Part shown: one piece after another, positions 27,447 through 37,652 of the stretch
Position numbering within the stretch: the first letter of the stretch is position 1
Layout: every line of letters begins with the position of its first letter
Assembly: GCF_050948215.1 (NCBI RefSeq)
Contig: NW_027488626.1
Span: 310,001 to 374,000, forward strand
Length of the DNA: 64,000 bases
Origin: Halictus rubicundus
Lineage: Eukaryota; Arthropoda; Insecta; Hymenoptera; Halictidae
Direction of reading: 5' to 3'
The notes under the pieces: model-generated
Told to the model about the DNA's origin: nothing
Seen by the model: only the letters and a program-made list of their open reading frames with translations
Database searches by the model: none
Made by a program: the position numbers and the translations under genes

Positions 27447-30400
27447 CTATACTATCGTATCCTCTATAATATCGTATCCTCTATAATATCGTATCCTGTA
27501 TCCTATCCTGTCCTCTTTCCCATCCTATCATCAATCCTATCCTATCCTCTATCCTATCAAATCCCCTATGTTATCCTCTATCCTATCCTATCCTCTATAA
27601 TATCGTATCCTCTATCATATCCTATCCTCTTTCCTATAATATCATCTATCCTATCCTATCCTCTATCCTATCCTATCCTCCATCCTATCCTATCCTCTAT
27701 CCTATCCAATCCCCTATGTTATCCTCTATCCTATCCTATCCTCTATAATATCGTATCCTCTATCATATCCTATCCTCTTTCCTATAATATCATCTATCCT
27801 ATCCTATCCTCTGTCCTACCCTATCCTTTATCCTATCCTATCCTCTATAATATCCTATCCTCTATAGTATCGTATCCTGTATCCTATCTTATCCTCTATC
27901 CTATCCTATCCTCTATCCTATCCTATCATCTATCCTATCCTATCGTCTATCCCATCCTATCCTCTATCCTATCCAATCCTCTATCCTATCCTATCCTCTA
28001 TCCTATCCTATCCTCTATACTATCGTATCCTCTATAATATCGTATCCTCTATAATATCGTATCCTGTATCCTATCCTGTCCCCTATCCTATCCTATCCTC
28101 TATCCTACCCTATCCTTTATCCTATCCTATCCTCTATCCTATCCTATCCTCTATAATATCGTATCCTGTATCCTATCTTATCCTCTATCCTATCCAATCC
28201 TCTATCCTATCCTATCCTCTATCCTATCCTATCCTCTATCCTATCCTATCCTCTATCGTATCCTATCCTCTGTCCTATCCTATCCTCTATCCTATCCTAT
28301 CCTCTATCCTATCCTATCCTCTATCCTATCCGATCCTCTATAATATCGTATCCTCTATAATATCGTATCCTCTATCCTATCCAATCCTCTATCCTATCCT
28401 ATCCTCTATCCTATCCTATCGTCTACCCTATCCTATCCTCTATCCTATCCTATCCTCTATCCTATCCTATCCTCTATCCTATCCTATCCTCTATCCTATC
28501 CTATCCTCTATACTATCGTATCCTCTATAATATCGTATCCTCTATAATATCGTATCCTGTATCCTATCCTGTCCTCTTTCCTATCCTATCATCAATCATA
28601 TCCTATCCCCTATCCTATCCTATCCTCTATCCTATCCTATCCTCTATCCTATCCTATCCTCTATCCTATCCTATCCTCTATCCTATCCTATCCTCTATCC
28701 TATCCTATCCTCTATCCTATCCAATCCTCTATCCTATCCTATCCTCTATACTATCCTATCCTCTATCCTATCATATCCTCCATCCTATCCTATCCTCTAT
28801 CCTATCCTATCCTCTATCCTATCCTATTCTCTATCCTATCCTATCCTCTATACTATCGTATCCTCTATAATATCGTATCCTCTATAATATCGTATCCTGT
28901 ATCCTATCCTGTCCTCTTTCCTATCCTATCCTCTATCCTATCCTCTATCCTATCCTATCCAGTATAATATCCTATCCTCTATCATATCCTATCCTCTATC
29001 CTATCCTATCCTCTATCCTACCCCATCCTCTATCCTATCATATCCTCTATCCTATCATATCCTCTATCCTATCCTATCCTCTATCCTATCATATCCTCTA
29101 TCCTATCCTATACTCTATCCTATCCTATCCTCTATCCTACCCTATCCTTTATCCTATCCTATCCTCTATCCTATCCTATCCTCTATAATATCGTATAATG
29201 TATCCTATCTTATCCTTTGTCCTATCCTATCCTCTATAATATCGTATCCTGTATCCTATCCAGTCCTCTTTCCTATCCTATCATCAATCCTATCCTATCC
29301 TCTATCCTATCCAATCCCCTATGTTATCCTCTATCCTATCCTATCCTCTATAATATCGTATCCTCTATCATATCCTATCCTCTTTCCTATAATATCATCT
29401 ATCCTATCCTATCCTCTATCCTACCCTATCCTTTATCCTATCCTATCCTCTATCCTATCCTATCCTCTATAATATCGTATCCTGTATCCTATCTTATCCT
29501 CTATCCTATCCAATCCTCTATCCTATCCTATCCTCTATCCTATCCTATCCTCTATCCTATCCTATCCTCTATCCTATCCTATCCTCTATCCTATCCTATC
29601 CTCTATCCTATCCTATCCTGTATCCTATCCTATCCTCTATCCTATCCAATCCTCTATCCTATCCTATCCCCTATCCTATCCTATCATCTATCCTATCCTA
29701 TCCTATAACCTATCCTATCGTCTATCCTATCCTATCCTCTATCCTATCCTATTCTCTATCCTATCCTATCCTCTATCCTATCCTATCCTCTATCCTATCC
29801 TATCCTCTATCCTATCCTATCCTCTATCCTATCCTATCCTCTATACTATCGTATCCTCTATAATATCGCATCCTCTATAATATCGTATCCTGTATCCTAT
29901 CCTGTCCTCTTTCCTATCCTATCCTCTATCCTATCCTCTATAATATCCTATCCTGTATCCTATCCTATCCTCTATCATATCCTATCCTCTATCCTATCCT
30001 ATCCTCTATCCTACCCCATCCTCTATCCTATCATATCCTCTATCCTATCATATCCTCTATCCTATCCTATCCTCTATCGTATCCTATCCTCTATCCTATC
30101 CTATACTCTATCCAATCCTATCCTCTATCCTATCCTATCCTTCATCCTATCCTATCCTCTATCCTATCCTATCCTCTATAATATCGTATCCTGTATCCTA
30201 TCTTATCCTCTGTCCTAACCTATCCTCAATCCTATCCTATCCTCTATCCTATCGCATCCTCTATCCTATCCAATCCAATATCCTATCCTATCCTCTATCC
30301 TATCCTATCGTCTATCCTATCCTATCCTCTATCCTATCCTATCCTCTATCCTATCCTATCCTCTATCCTATCCTATCCTCTATCCTATCCTATCCTCTAT

Positions 30401-31324
30401 ACTATCGTATCCTCTATAATATCGTATCCTCTATAATATCGTATCCTGTATCCTATCCTGTCCTCTTTCCCATCCTATCATCAATCCTATCCTATCCTCT
30501 ATCCTATCCAATCCCCTATGTTATCCTCTATCCTATCCTATCCTCTATAATATCGTATCCTCTATCATATCCTATCCTCTTTCCTATAATATCATCTATC
30601 CTATCCTATCCTCTATCCTATCCTATCCTCCATCCTATCCTATCCTCTATCCTATCCAATCCCCTATGTTATCCTCTATCCTATCCTATCCTCTATAATA
30701 TCGTATCCTCTATCATATCCTATCCTCTTTCCTATAATATCATCTATCCTATCCTATCCTCTGTCCTACCCTATCCTTTATCCTATCCTATCCTCTATAA
30801 TATCCTATCCTCTATAGTATCGTATCCTGTATCCTATCTTATCCTCTATCCTATCCTATCCTCTATCCTATCCTATCATCTATCCTATCCTATCGTCTAT
30901 CCCATCCTATCCTCTATCCTATCCAATCCTCTATCCTATCCTATCCTCTATCCTATGCTATCCTCTATACTATCGTATCCTCTATAATATCGTATCCTCT
31001 ATAATATCGTATCCTGTATCCTATCCTGTCCCCTATCCTATCCTATCCTCTATCCTATCCTATCCTGTATCCTATCCTATCCTCTATCATATCCTATCCT
31101 CAATCCAATCATATCCTCTATCCTATCGTATCCTCTATCCTATCCTATCTTCTATCCTATCCTATCCTCTATCCTATCCTATCCTCTATCCTATCCTATC
31201 CTCTATCCTATCCTATCCTCTATCCTATCCTATCCTCTATCCTATCCTATCCTCTATCCTATCCTATCCTCTATCCTATCCTATCCTCTATAATATCGTA
31301 TCATGTATCCTATCTTATCCTTTG
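27447..31324 (+). repeat. Long-range copy of satellite segment ~8.58-12.44 kb
   Basis: This segment reproduces about 8,580-12,440 with a constant offset of 18,867 bp (8,644 to 27,511; 9,981 to 28,848; 11,594 to 30,461). The offset becomes 18,884 and then 18,935 further right through extra 17-bp units. It contains its own internal 2,950-bp period (27,511 to 30,461), so a pair of ~3-kb repeats was moved as a block. Confidence 0.82.
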
Positions 31325-31750
31325 TCCTATCCTATCCTCAATCCTATCCTATCCTCTATCCTATCGCATCCTCTATCCTATCCAATCCTCTATCCTATCC
31401 TATCCTCTATCCTATCCTATCCTCTATCCTATCCTATCCTCTATCCTATCCTATCCTCTATCCTATCCTATCCTCTATCCTATCCTATCCTCTATCCTAT
31501 CCTATCCTCTATCCTATCCTATCCTCCATCGTATCCCATCCTCTATCCTACCCTATCCTCTATCCTATCCTATCCTCTATCCTATCCTATCCTCTATCCT
31601 ATCCTATCCCCTATCCTATCCTATCATCTATCCTATCCTATCCTATATCCTATCCTATCCTCTATCCTATCCTATCCTCTATCCTATCCTATTCTCTATC
31701 CTATCCTATCCTCTATCCTATCTTATCCTCTATCCTATCCTATCCTCTAT

Positions 31751-32385
31751 CGTATCCTATCCTCTATACTATCGTATCCTCTATAATATCGTATCCTCTA
31801 TAATATCGTATCCTGTATCCTATCCTGTCCTCTTTCCTATCCGATCATCTATCCTATCCTCTATCCTATCCTATCCTGTATCCTATCCTATCCTCTATCA
31901 TATCCTATCCTCTATCCTATCCTATCCTCTATCCTACCCCATCCTCTATCCTATCATATCCTATATCCTATCCTATCCTCTATCCTATCCTATCCTCTAT
32001 CCTATCCTATTCTCTATCCTATCCTATCCTCTATCCTATCTTATCCTCTATCCTATCCTATCCTCTATCGTATCCTATCCTCTATACTATCGTATCCTCT
32101 ATAATATCGTATCCTCTATAATATCGTATCCTGTATCCTATCCTGTCCTCTTTCCTATCCGATCATCTATCCTATCCTCTATCCTATCCTATCCTGTATC
32201 CTATCCTATCCTCTATCATATCCTATCCTCTATCCTATCCTATCCTCTATCCTACCCCATCCTCTATCCTATCATATCCTCTATCCTATCATATCCTCTA
32301 TCCTACCCAATCCTCTATCCTATCCTATCCTCTATCCTATCCTATCCTCTATCCTAACCTATCCTCTATCCTATCCTATCCTCTA
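31751..32385 (+). repeat. 318-bp tandem duplication within the satellite
   Basis: The rare variant CCGATCATCT occurs at 31,841 and 32,159, and the unit containing CGTATCCTATCCTCTATACT occurs at 31,751 and 32,069. Both give an offset of 318 bp. A smaller step of 170 bp, exactly ten 17-bp units, follows at about 32,831 and 33,001 (CTATAATACCCC variant). Confidence 0.75.
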
Positions 32386-33856
32386 TCCTATCCTATCCTC
32401 TATCCTATCCTATCCTCTATCCTATCCTATCCTCTATCCTATCCTATCCTCTATAATATCGTATCCTCTATAATATCGTATCCTGTATCCTATCCTGTCC
32501 TCTTTCCTATCCTATCATCAATCCTATCCTATCCTCTATCCTATCCAATCCCCTATGTTATCCTCTATCCTATCCTATCCTCTATAATATCGTATCCTCT
32601 ATCATATCCTATCCTCTTTCCTATAATATCATCTATCCTATCCTATCCTCTATCCTACCCTATCCTTTATCCTATCCTATCCTCTATCCTATCCTATCCT
32701 CTATAATATCGTATCCTGTATCCTATCCTGTCCTCTTTCCTATCCTATCCTCTATCCTATCCTCTATCCTATCCTATCCTGTATCCTATCCTATCCTCTA
32801 TCATATCCTATCCTCTATCCTATCCTATCCTCTATAATACCCCATCCTCTACCCTATCATATCCTCTACCCTATCATATCCTCTATCCTATCCTATCCTC
32901 TATCCTATCCTATCCTCTATCCTATCCTATCCTCTATCCTATCCTATCCTGTATCCTATCCTATCCTCTATCATATCCTATCCTCTATCCTATCCTATCC
33001 TCTATAATACCCCATCCTCTACCCTATCATATCCTCTACCCTATCATATCCTCTATCCTATCCTATCCTCTATCCTATCCTATCCTCTATCCTATCCTAT
33101 ACTCTATCCAATCCTATCCTCTATCCTATCCTATCCTTTATCCTATCCTATCCTCTATCCTATCCTATCCTCTATAATATCGTATCCTGTATCCTATCTT
33201 ATCCTCTGTCCTAACCTATCCTCAATCCTATCCTATCCTCTATCCTATCGCATCCTCTATCCTATCCTATCCTCTATCCTATCCTATCCTCTATCCAATC
33301 CTATCCTCTATCCTATCCTATCCTCTATACTATCGTATCCTCTATAATATCGTATCCTCTATAATATCGTATCCTGTATCCTATCCTGTCCTCTTTCCTA
33401 TCCTATCATCAATCCTATCCTATCCTCTATCCTATCCAATCCCCTATGTTATCCTCTATCCTATCCTATCCTCTATAATATCGTATTCTCTATCATATCC
33501 TATCCTCTTTCCTATAATATCATCTATCCTATCCTATCCTCTATCCTATCCTATCCTCTATCCTATCATATCCTCTATCCTATCCTATCCTCTATCCTAT
33601 CCTATCCTCCATCCTATCCTATCCTCTATCCTATCCTATCCTCTATCCTATCCTATCCTCTATCCTATCCTATCCTCCATCCTATCCTATCCTCTATCCT
33701 ATCCAATCCCCTATGTTATCCTCTATCCTATCCTATCCTCTATAATATCGTATCCTCTATCATATCCTATCCTCTTTCCTATAATATCATCTATCCTATC
33801 CTATCCTCTGTCCTATCCTATCCTTTATCCTATTCTATCCTCTATCCTATCCTATC

Positions 33857-33860
33857 CTCT
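33857..33860 (+). repeat. Target-site duplication, left copy (CTCT)
   Basis: CTCT immediately precedes the 5' LTR and is repeated at 44611-44614 after the 3' LTR. Four bp is within the usual range for Ty3/gypsy integrases. The paralogous uninterrupted array at about 23,440-23,530 has four 17-bp units between the same variant markers, and the two flanks together give four units once one CTCT is removed. Confidence 0.85.
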
Positions 33861-33879
33861 TGTAACCGTGTCGGTTACA
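33861..33879 (+). repeat. Terminal palindrome at LTR tip
   Basis: The first 19 bp read TGTAACC-GTGTC-GGTTACA. The right arm equals the last 7 bp of the LTR, so the terminal inverted repeat occurs twice, once as a snap-back at the very tip. The same lies at 42404-42422 in the 3' LTR. Confidence 0.85.
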
Positions 33880-33963
33880 TACACATATACCGCACGGATC
33901 GGTCGGCGATACGACCCCACCACCGTACCATACTACGTTGTTCGCGAGTCCGGAGATAGTGAG

Positions 33964-33985
33964 GGATCGCGAGATATCGCGATCC
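33964..33985 (+). repeat. Inverted repeat in the upstream part of the LTR
   Basis: A perfect 9-bp stem, GGATCGCGA and TCGCGATCC, flanks a GATA loop about 270 bp before the TATA box. It is repeated at 42507-42528 in the 3' LTR. It could be a protein-binding palindrome in the promoter region, but nothing in the sequence proves that. Confidence 0.6.
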
Positions 33986-34251
33986 TTGTCGAGTTGCGCA
34001 CGCATCGATCCCCACTCGATAATGATCGAAGGAGGTCGATGCGAGCCAGCGATCGAGCACTCTACGTCTGGAAGCGGTCCGAGAAACACGCGTTTACGAA
34101 TTGTGTCTGTTCGACGAAACACGGTACCCGTTCGAGGAGTCAAACCGACTTGGCAGAGCAAGGCAAACCGTCCTTCCTGCTCTCAACGCGTACGCGCCTC
34201 AAACCGAGGAGTCACGAGCGCAAACCGCGCCGTGGCACTGTCGAAACGTTT

Positions 34252-34259
34252 TATATAAA
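34252..34259 (+). promoter_or_regulatory. Probable LTR promoter TATA box
   Basis: TATATAAA lies about 390 bp inside the 5' LTR and is followed by a GC-rich stretch suited to transcription start near 34,280. This would place a long R-U5 region, including the 141-bp repeat array, downstream of the start. The 3' LTR copy is at 42795-42802. The start site itself is inferred. Confidence 0.55.
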
Positions 34260-34668
34260 GCTCCGTGACTCTCGGACGTGACCGCGTAGTAGTCAAACGA
34301 AATTACATAATTTTCACTCGCCTAAAGATTGATCGAGAAATGTTTAATTATCAATTCCGAGGTGAAGCATTACTAGTGTCAGTGTAGATTACTTGCAGCG
34401 AGCAAGTCGCGAGTACTATTTAGGAGCGACGGCGAGTGGAAGGCGCCGTGTGTCGGTACGACACGATTTTGTAAAATTTAGAGAACTGCGTCGCGCAGAG
34501 ATAGAAACGCGTCGCGAAGCGTGCGATTATCGCGTCGAACAGACACAGTAGATTCACTTCGTCCTTCAAGTATAAATATTAGTATGGGGTACGTATAAGT
34601 ATCGTTTCAAAGATACAGTACGTACTATACGGGTCGAAGCGAGACAGTCAATCATCGCATGATCGCGG

Positions 34669-35565
34669 TGGTTCTTCCGAAACCTCAACAGAGCATACTC
34701 TGAGGCTACGAAACGTACCAAAGGGTAAACTCCTGGGTTCCGAGGGACTGCCGAGGTTTTCTGTGAGTCTCGTCTGGATCGAGACTATTTCACTTCGCAC
34801 AATCAGGGCTCTTCTGCCGTGACCTTAATCGAGGGTACTCCGAGGCCACGCACCGTGCCAGAGGGTACTCTTCTGGGTCCCGTGGAATTACCGAGGTTTG
34901 GTGTGGGTCTCGACCAGATTCGAGGCGATTGTACTTCGTACGATCGCGGCTACTCTGTCGTGACCTTATCAGAGCTTGCTCCGAGGCCACGTATCGTGCC
35001 GAAGGGTAGACTCCTGGGTCCCGTCGAGCGACCGAGGTTTAGTGCGAGTCTCCCCCGAATCGGTACGAAAGAGCATCGCACGATCCCGAGTATTCTGTCG
35101 TGACCTTTGTCCGAGATCACTCTGAGGCCACGTATCGTGCCAAAGGGTGAACTTATAGGTCCCGTGGAATAATCGAGGTTTAGTGCACGTCTCTACAGAA
35201 TCGAGACGATCGCGCCTTGCACGATCGAGGACACTCTGCCGTGACCAATATCCGAGAACACTCCGAGGCCATGTATCATGCCAAAGGGTAGACTCGTGCG
35301 TCCCGTGGAGTGACCAAGGTTTAGTGTGCGTCTCCACTCAGGCCACTTGTCCGAACATCGTCCAGGTGCCTGGTTGGTCTGACAGGTACGACGTCGTTCG
35401 ATCGCGGATTTCGGGTCAGATAGGAGCGATCGGACTTTGCACGGTCACTGACACTCTGCCGCCGCCTCGCCCGAGACTGCTTAGAGGCCACGATTACGTG
35501 CCGAAGAGCAGAATCATTGGAAGCGTGGAGTGACGGCGATTTCGTGTTTGTCTCCATCCCGATCA
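34669..35565 (+). repeat. 141-bp tandem repeat array inside the 5' LTR
   Basis: About six diverged copies of a ~141-bp unit are marked by the core CCGAGGCCACGTATCGTGCC and variants. Cores begin at 34,700, 34,840, 34,981, 35,122, 35,263 and 35,482, so the spacing is 140, 141, 141, 141 and then 219 bp. Each unit also carries a GGGT..CCCGTGGAG segment, an ACCGAGGTTTAGTG segment and a CTCTGCCGTGACC segment. The last two copies are more diverged. The same array lies at 43,212-44,108 in the 3' LTR. Confidence 0.88.
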
Positions 35566-36071
35566 CTCGTACGATTATCCGGCCGAGTGTAGGGACGGTC
35601 AGACGGGTCACGAACTGCTTGTCGCGGGGCGCGATCCGTGCTGAGTGATTTTCTAAACCGATTCCGAAAACCGGGCGTAGAGTCGAGCGAGCGTACCGCG
35701 AGCGTTTTTCACGCGTTCATAATACTTTGTTTATGTGTCGCGAGCCGTCGGCACGGGAGGCCGACCTATTGTTCCACACGGTACCTGGAATTAACTGTAT
35801 CCAAACATACACGACGGTTCTTACGAGAATATATCATCTTTTGTTACCTTATCTGGGCTACTAATATCTCATTTAACTCGTCCATACCTCGCCGCTTTCC
35901 AGTGCCTGGAGGCACGAATCCATTCCTGCTCGCAAACGTGCAGGCTTCGAGAAATTAGGGTAGTAACCGGCCCTGCGAGACGGTTAGGGATAGTCTCGAG
36001 ACGCGAAGTAGAGATACGAGTAACAGCGTACGCGAATCGGTAGAAACGGTAGGAAAGAACGGTTACATATT

Positions 36072-36089
36072 TGGCGCCCAACGTGGGGC
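36072..36089 (+). promoter_or_regulatory. Primer-binding site, tRNA-Lys(CUU)
   Basis: TGGCGCCCAACGTGGGGC begins 4 nt after the 5' LTR. It is an 18/18 complement to the 3' end of the highly conserved animal tRNA-Lys(CUU) including its CCA, which I know as ending GCCCCACGUUGGGCG-CCA. Minus-strand DNA synthesis would be primed here. Confidence 0.88.
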
Positions 36090-36128
36090 GGTCTGGTCTG
36101 GACGAGCGAGATCTTATAGAAACAGGGT

Positions 36129-37652
36129 ATGAGTAAGCTTCGATCTCGTGGAAAAGCGGCACTGCTAGGGAATAACGATACACCTGACGCGAGCAACACC
36201 CAGGTAGAGAACATGCCAAACAACCCGCGCGTTGTAAGAACACCGCCCCCGGGTCCGTCCGGCGGTGAACTCGGGGATGTTTCCGCGCCGGTCCCCACCA
36301 CCACAAACGAGGTACGTTCGACCGGGTTATCTAACGTCCTTGCTGCAGGACTTACTTCTGCCGCAATTCGCGAGCTGCAGGCCGAAGTTGCTCGACTGAA
36401 AGAGCAAATGGGAAGGCTCCAAGAACGGCTGAACGCCCAAGTCGAAGTTGAGGAGGTATACGAACGAGTAACGGAATACCGCGCGGAATTGCGCGATTTT
36501 CGACGTGAGATAGAGGCACGGTTGGACCGCGATGCAAAGACGCACGCACAACGCGTCGCAGATGTACGCGACGAGGTACGGGACTGTCTCGCAAATTTCC
36601 GGAGGCAAATTGCGTCTCATCGGGTCGCCGATGCCGAAGAAACCAGAAACACAAGTCACCGATTCGACAATCAGCGAAGCGATCTGCATGGGGCGCCGGA
36701 TTTCGATGCGACGCGCCGCTTGCGACGTGATTCCATGGATTCAAGATGGGCCCCAAACGATTCTGTGCGCTTTGATGCGACCCTGGCACCGAGTAGCCGC
36801 CCCTTCATGGTGAAGCCACAAATGCCAACCTTCGAGGGCAAGGCTACCGAAAGGCCGGCCAAGTACCTAAGAGAGATGAAAAGATTCATTGAAGCAGCAC
36901 GCCTCCCCGACGATGAGTTAAAGTTCATCCTCGGACAATCATTGCGAGGCATCGCAGGCGAATGGTGGGATATTGTGTCCGAGCAAGTTACCTCTTGGGC
37001 ACAATTCTCACAGGCGCTCCGGGACCGGTTTTGGAGTTCAGCAATCCAACGGAAAGTGCGGGACAATCTCAATATAGGGGTACATCGCACTGAATCAGGC
37101 GTATCTCGAGTCGCCTACGCGATGAAACTCATCGGTACAGCACGCGATCTGATTCCACGGCCAGCGGACGAAGAGATCGTCCAGATGCTGGCCAGGCACT
37201 ACACCCAGGCAGTGGATGACTGCGTTCTCGGCCAAAATATCAGCACGGTCGACGCATTCTTAGCCTTGCTCGAGCGGTTCGATAACGGGGGAACCGTGAA
37301 TCGCCCAAAGCAGGAGGAACGTTCAAACCACGTTCGAGATTGGAATGTCCGCACGGCCAATGAGAGGGTAATCCAACCCACAACGAACCCGACTCGGTCG
37401 ACTCCATTTAACATGAGCCATGCCCGACCCAACCGGGAAGGCCAACGTCAGATGACCGAACATCCGCGACCCGCAGCAGAATACCAGAGACCGAGGTACG
37501 AAACTACTCGTCCCTGGCAAGACTACAGGCGGCCACCAGATCGACCGAGGGATTCGACGCCAAATCGCATCCGAACGGCGCAAATTGACGAAGACGTTCC
37601 TGAAGAGGAAGCGGACGCCCCTGACTTGGAAGCGACCGCGGAAAACGACTAA
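36129..37652 (+). CDS. gag: Gag polyprotein of the Ty3/gypsy element
   Basis: A 507-residue structural protein that would form the capsid of the retrotransposon particle. Residues 1-75 are Pro/Thr-rich and probably disordered. Residues about 77-172 are a heptad-like, Glu/Arg-rich region, probably a coiled coil. Residues about 231-385 resemble the retrotransposon Gag capsid domain, with PTFEGKA near the start and the typical Trp-Trp pair at 279-280. Residues 390-480 are Arg/Pro-rich and basic. No CX2CX4HX4C zinc knuckle is present, so RNA binding may depend on the basic tail. The ATG follows a 61-nt leader after the LTR. The frame ends at TAA 37650-37652 and overlaps the open pol frame by 28 nt. 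Confidence 0.93.
   Translation: MSKLRSRGKAALLGNNDTPDASNTQVENMPNNPRVVRTPPPGPSGGELGDVSAPVPTTTNEVRSTGLSNVLAAGLTSAAIRELQAEVARLKEQMGRLQERLNAQVEVEEVYERVTEYRAELRDFRREIEARLDRDAKTHAQRVADVRDEVRDCLANFRRQIASHRVADAEETRNTSHRFDNQRSDLHGAPDFDATRRLRRDSMDSRWAPNDSVRFDATLAPSSRPFMVKPQMPTFEGKATERPAKYLREMKRFIEAARLPDDELKFILGQSLRGIAGEWWDIVSEQVTSWAQFSQALRDRFWSSAIQRKVRDNLNIGVHRTESGVSRVAYAMKLIGTARDLIPRPADEEIVQMLARHYTQAVDDCVLGQNISTVDAFLALLERFDNGGTVNRPKQEERSNHVRDWNVRTANERVIQPTTNPTRSTPFNMSHARPNREGQRQMTEHPRPAAEYQRPRYETTRPWQDYRRPPDRPRDSTPNRIRTAQIDEDVPEEEADAPDLEATAEND

Larger units (their letters stand above)
1..33860 (+). repeat. 17-bp pyrimidine-rich satellite array, left block
   Basis: This is a continuous tandem array of the 17-bp unit CCTCTATCCTATCCTAT, which can be read as CCTCTAT+CCTAT+CCTAT. 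Variant units of the same length recur, for example CCTCTATAATATCGTAT, CCTCTATACTATCGTAT, CCTGTATCCTATCCTGT, CCTCTTTCCTATCCTAT and CATCAATCCTATCCTAT. A 12-bp short unit, CCCCTATGTTAT, also recurs. Units that gain or lose one pentamer (12 or 22 bp) are present. The + strand has almost no G, and the orientation never flips. The variants occur in a preferred order and are nested in larger duplications listed separately. The array contains no gene: its long reading frames encode a 17-residue repeat because three units equal 51 nt. The G-rich strand reads ATAGG, one base from the insect telomere repeat TTAGG; a telomeric role is only inference. Confidence 0.97.
33861..36067 (+). repeat. 5' LTR (2207 bp)
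   Basis: The LTR starts TGTAACC and ends GGTTACA, a perfect 7-bp inverted terminal repeat. It matches 42404-44610 at a constant offset of 8,543 with no difference found by eye. It is long for a gypsy-type LTR, partly because of an internal array of ~141-bp repeats. A TATA-like box lies at 34252-34259 and a second TATAAATA at 34571-34578. No AATAAA polyadenylation signal was found. Short reading frames inside it are not conserved coding sequence as far as I can tell. Confidence 0.97.

Noticed and set aside
1..33860. CRISPR array or bacterial repeat system
   Set aside because: There are no unique spacers between repeats and no cas genes. The array is head-to-tail satellite next to eukaryotic retroelements.
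33847..35958. Small reading frames on both strands inside the LTR, repeated at 42288-44501
   Set aside because: They cover each other on both strands and cross the 141-bp repeats. They are the same in both LTRs only because the LTRs are identical, and they resemble no protein family I know.
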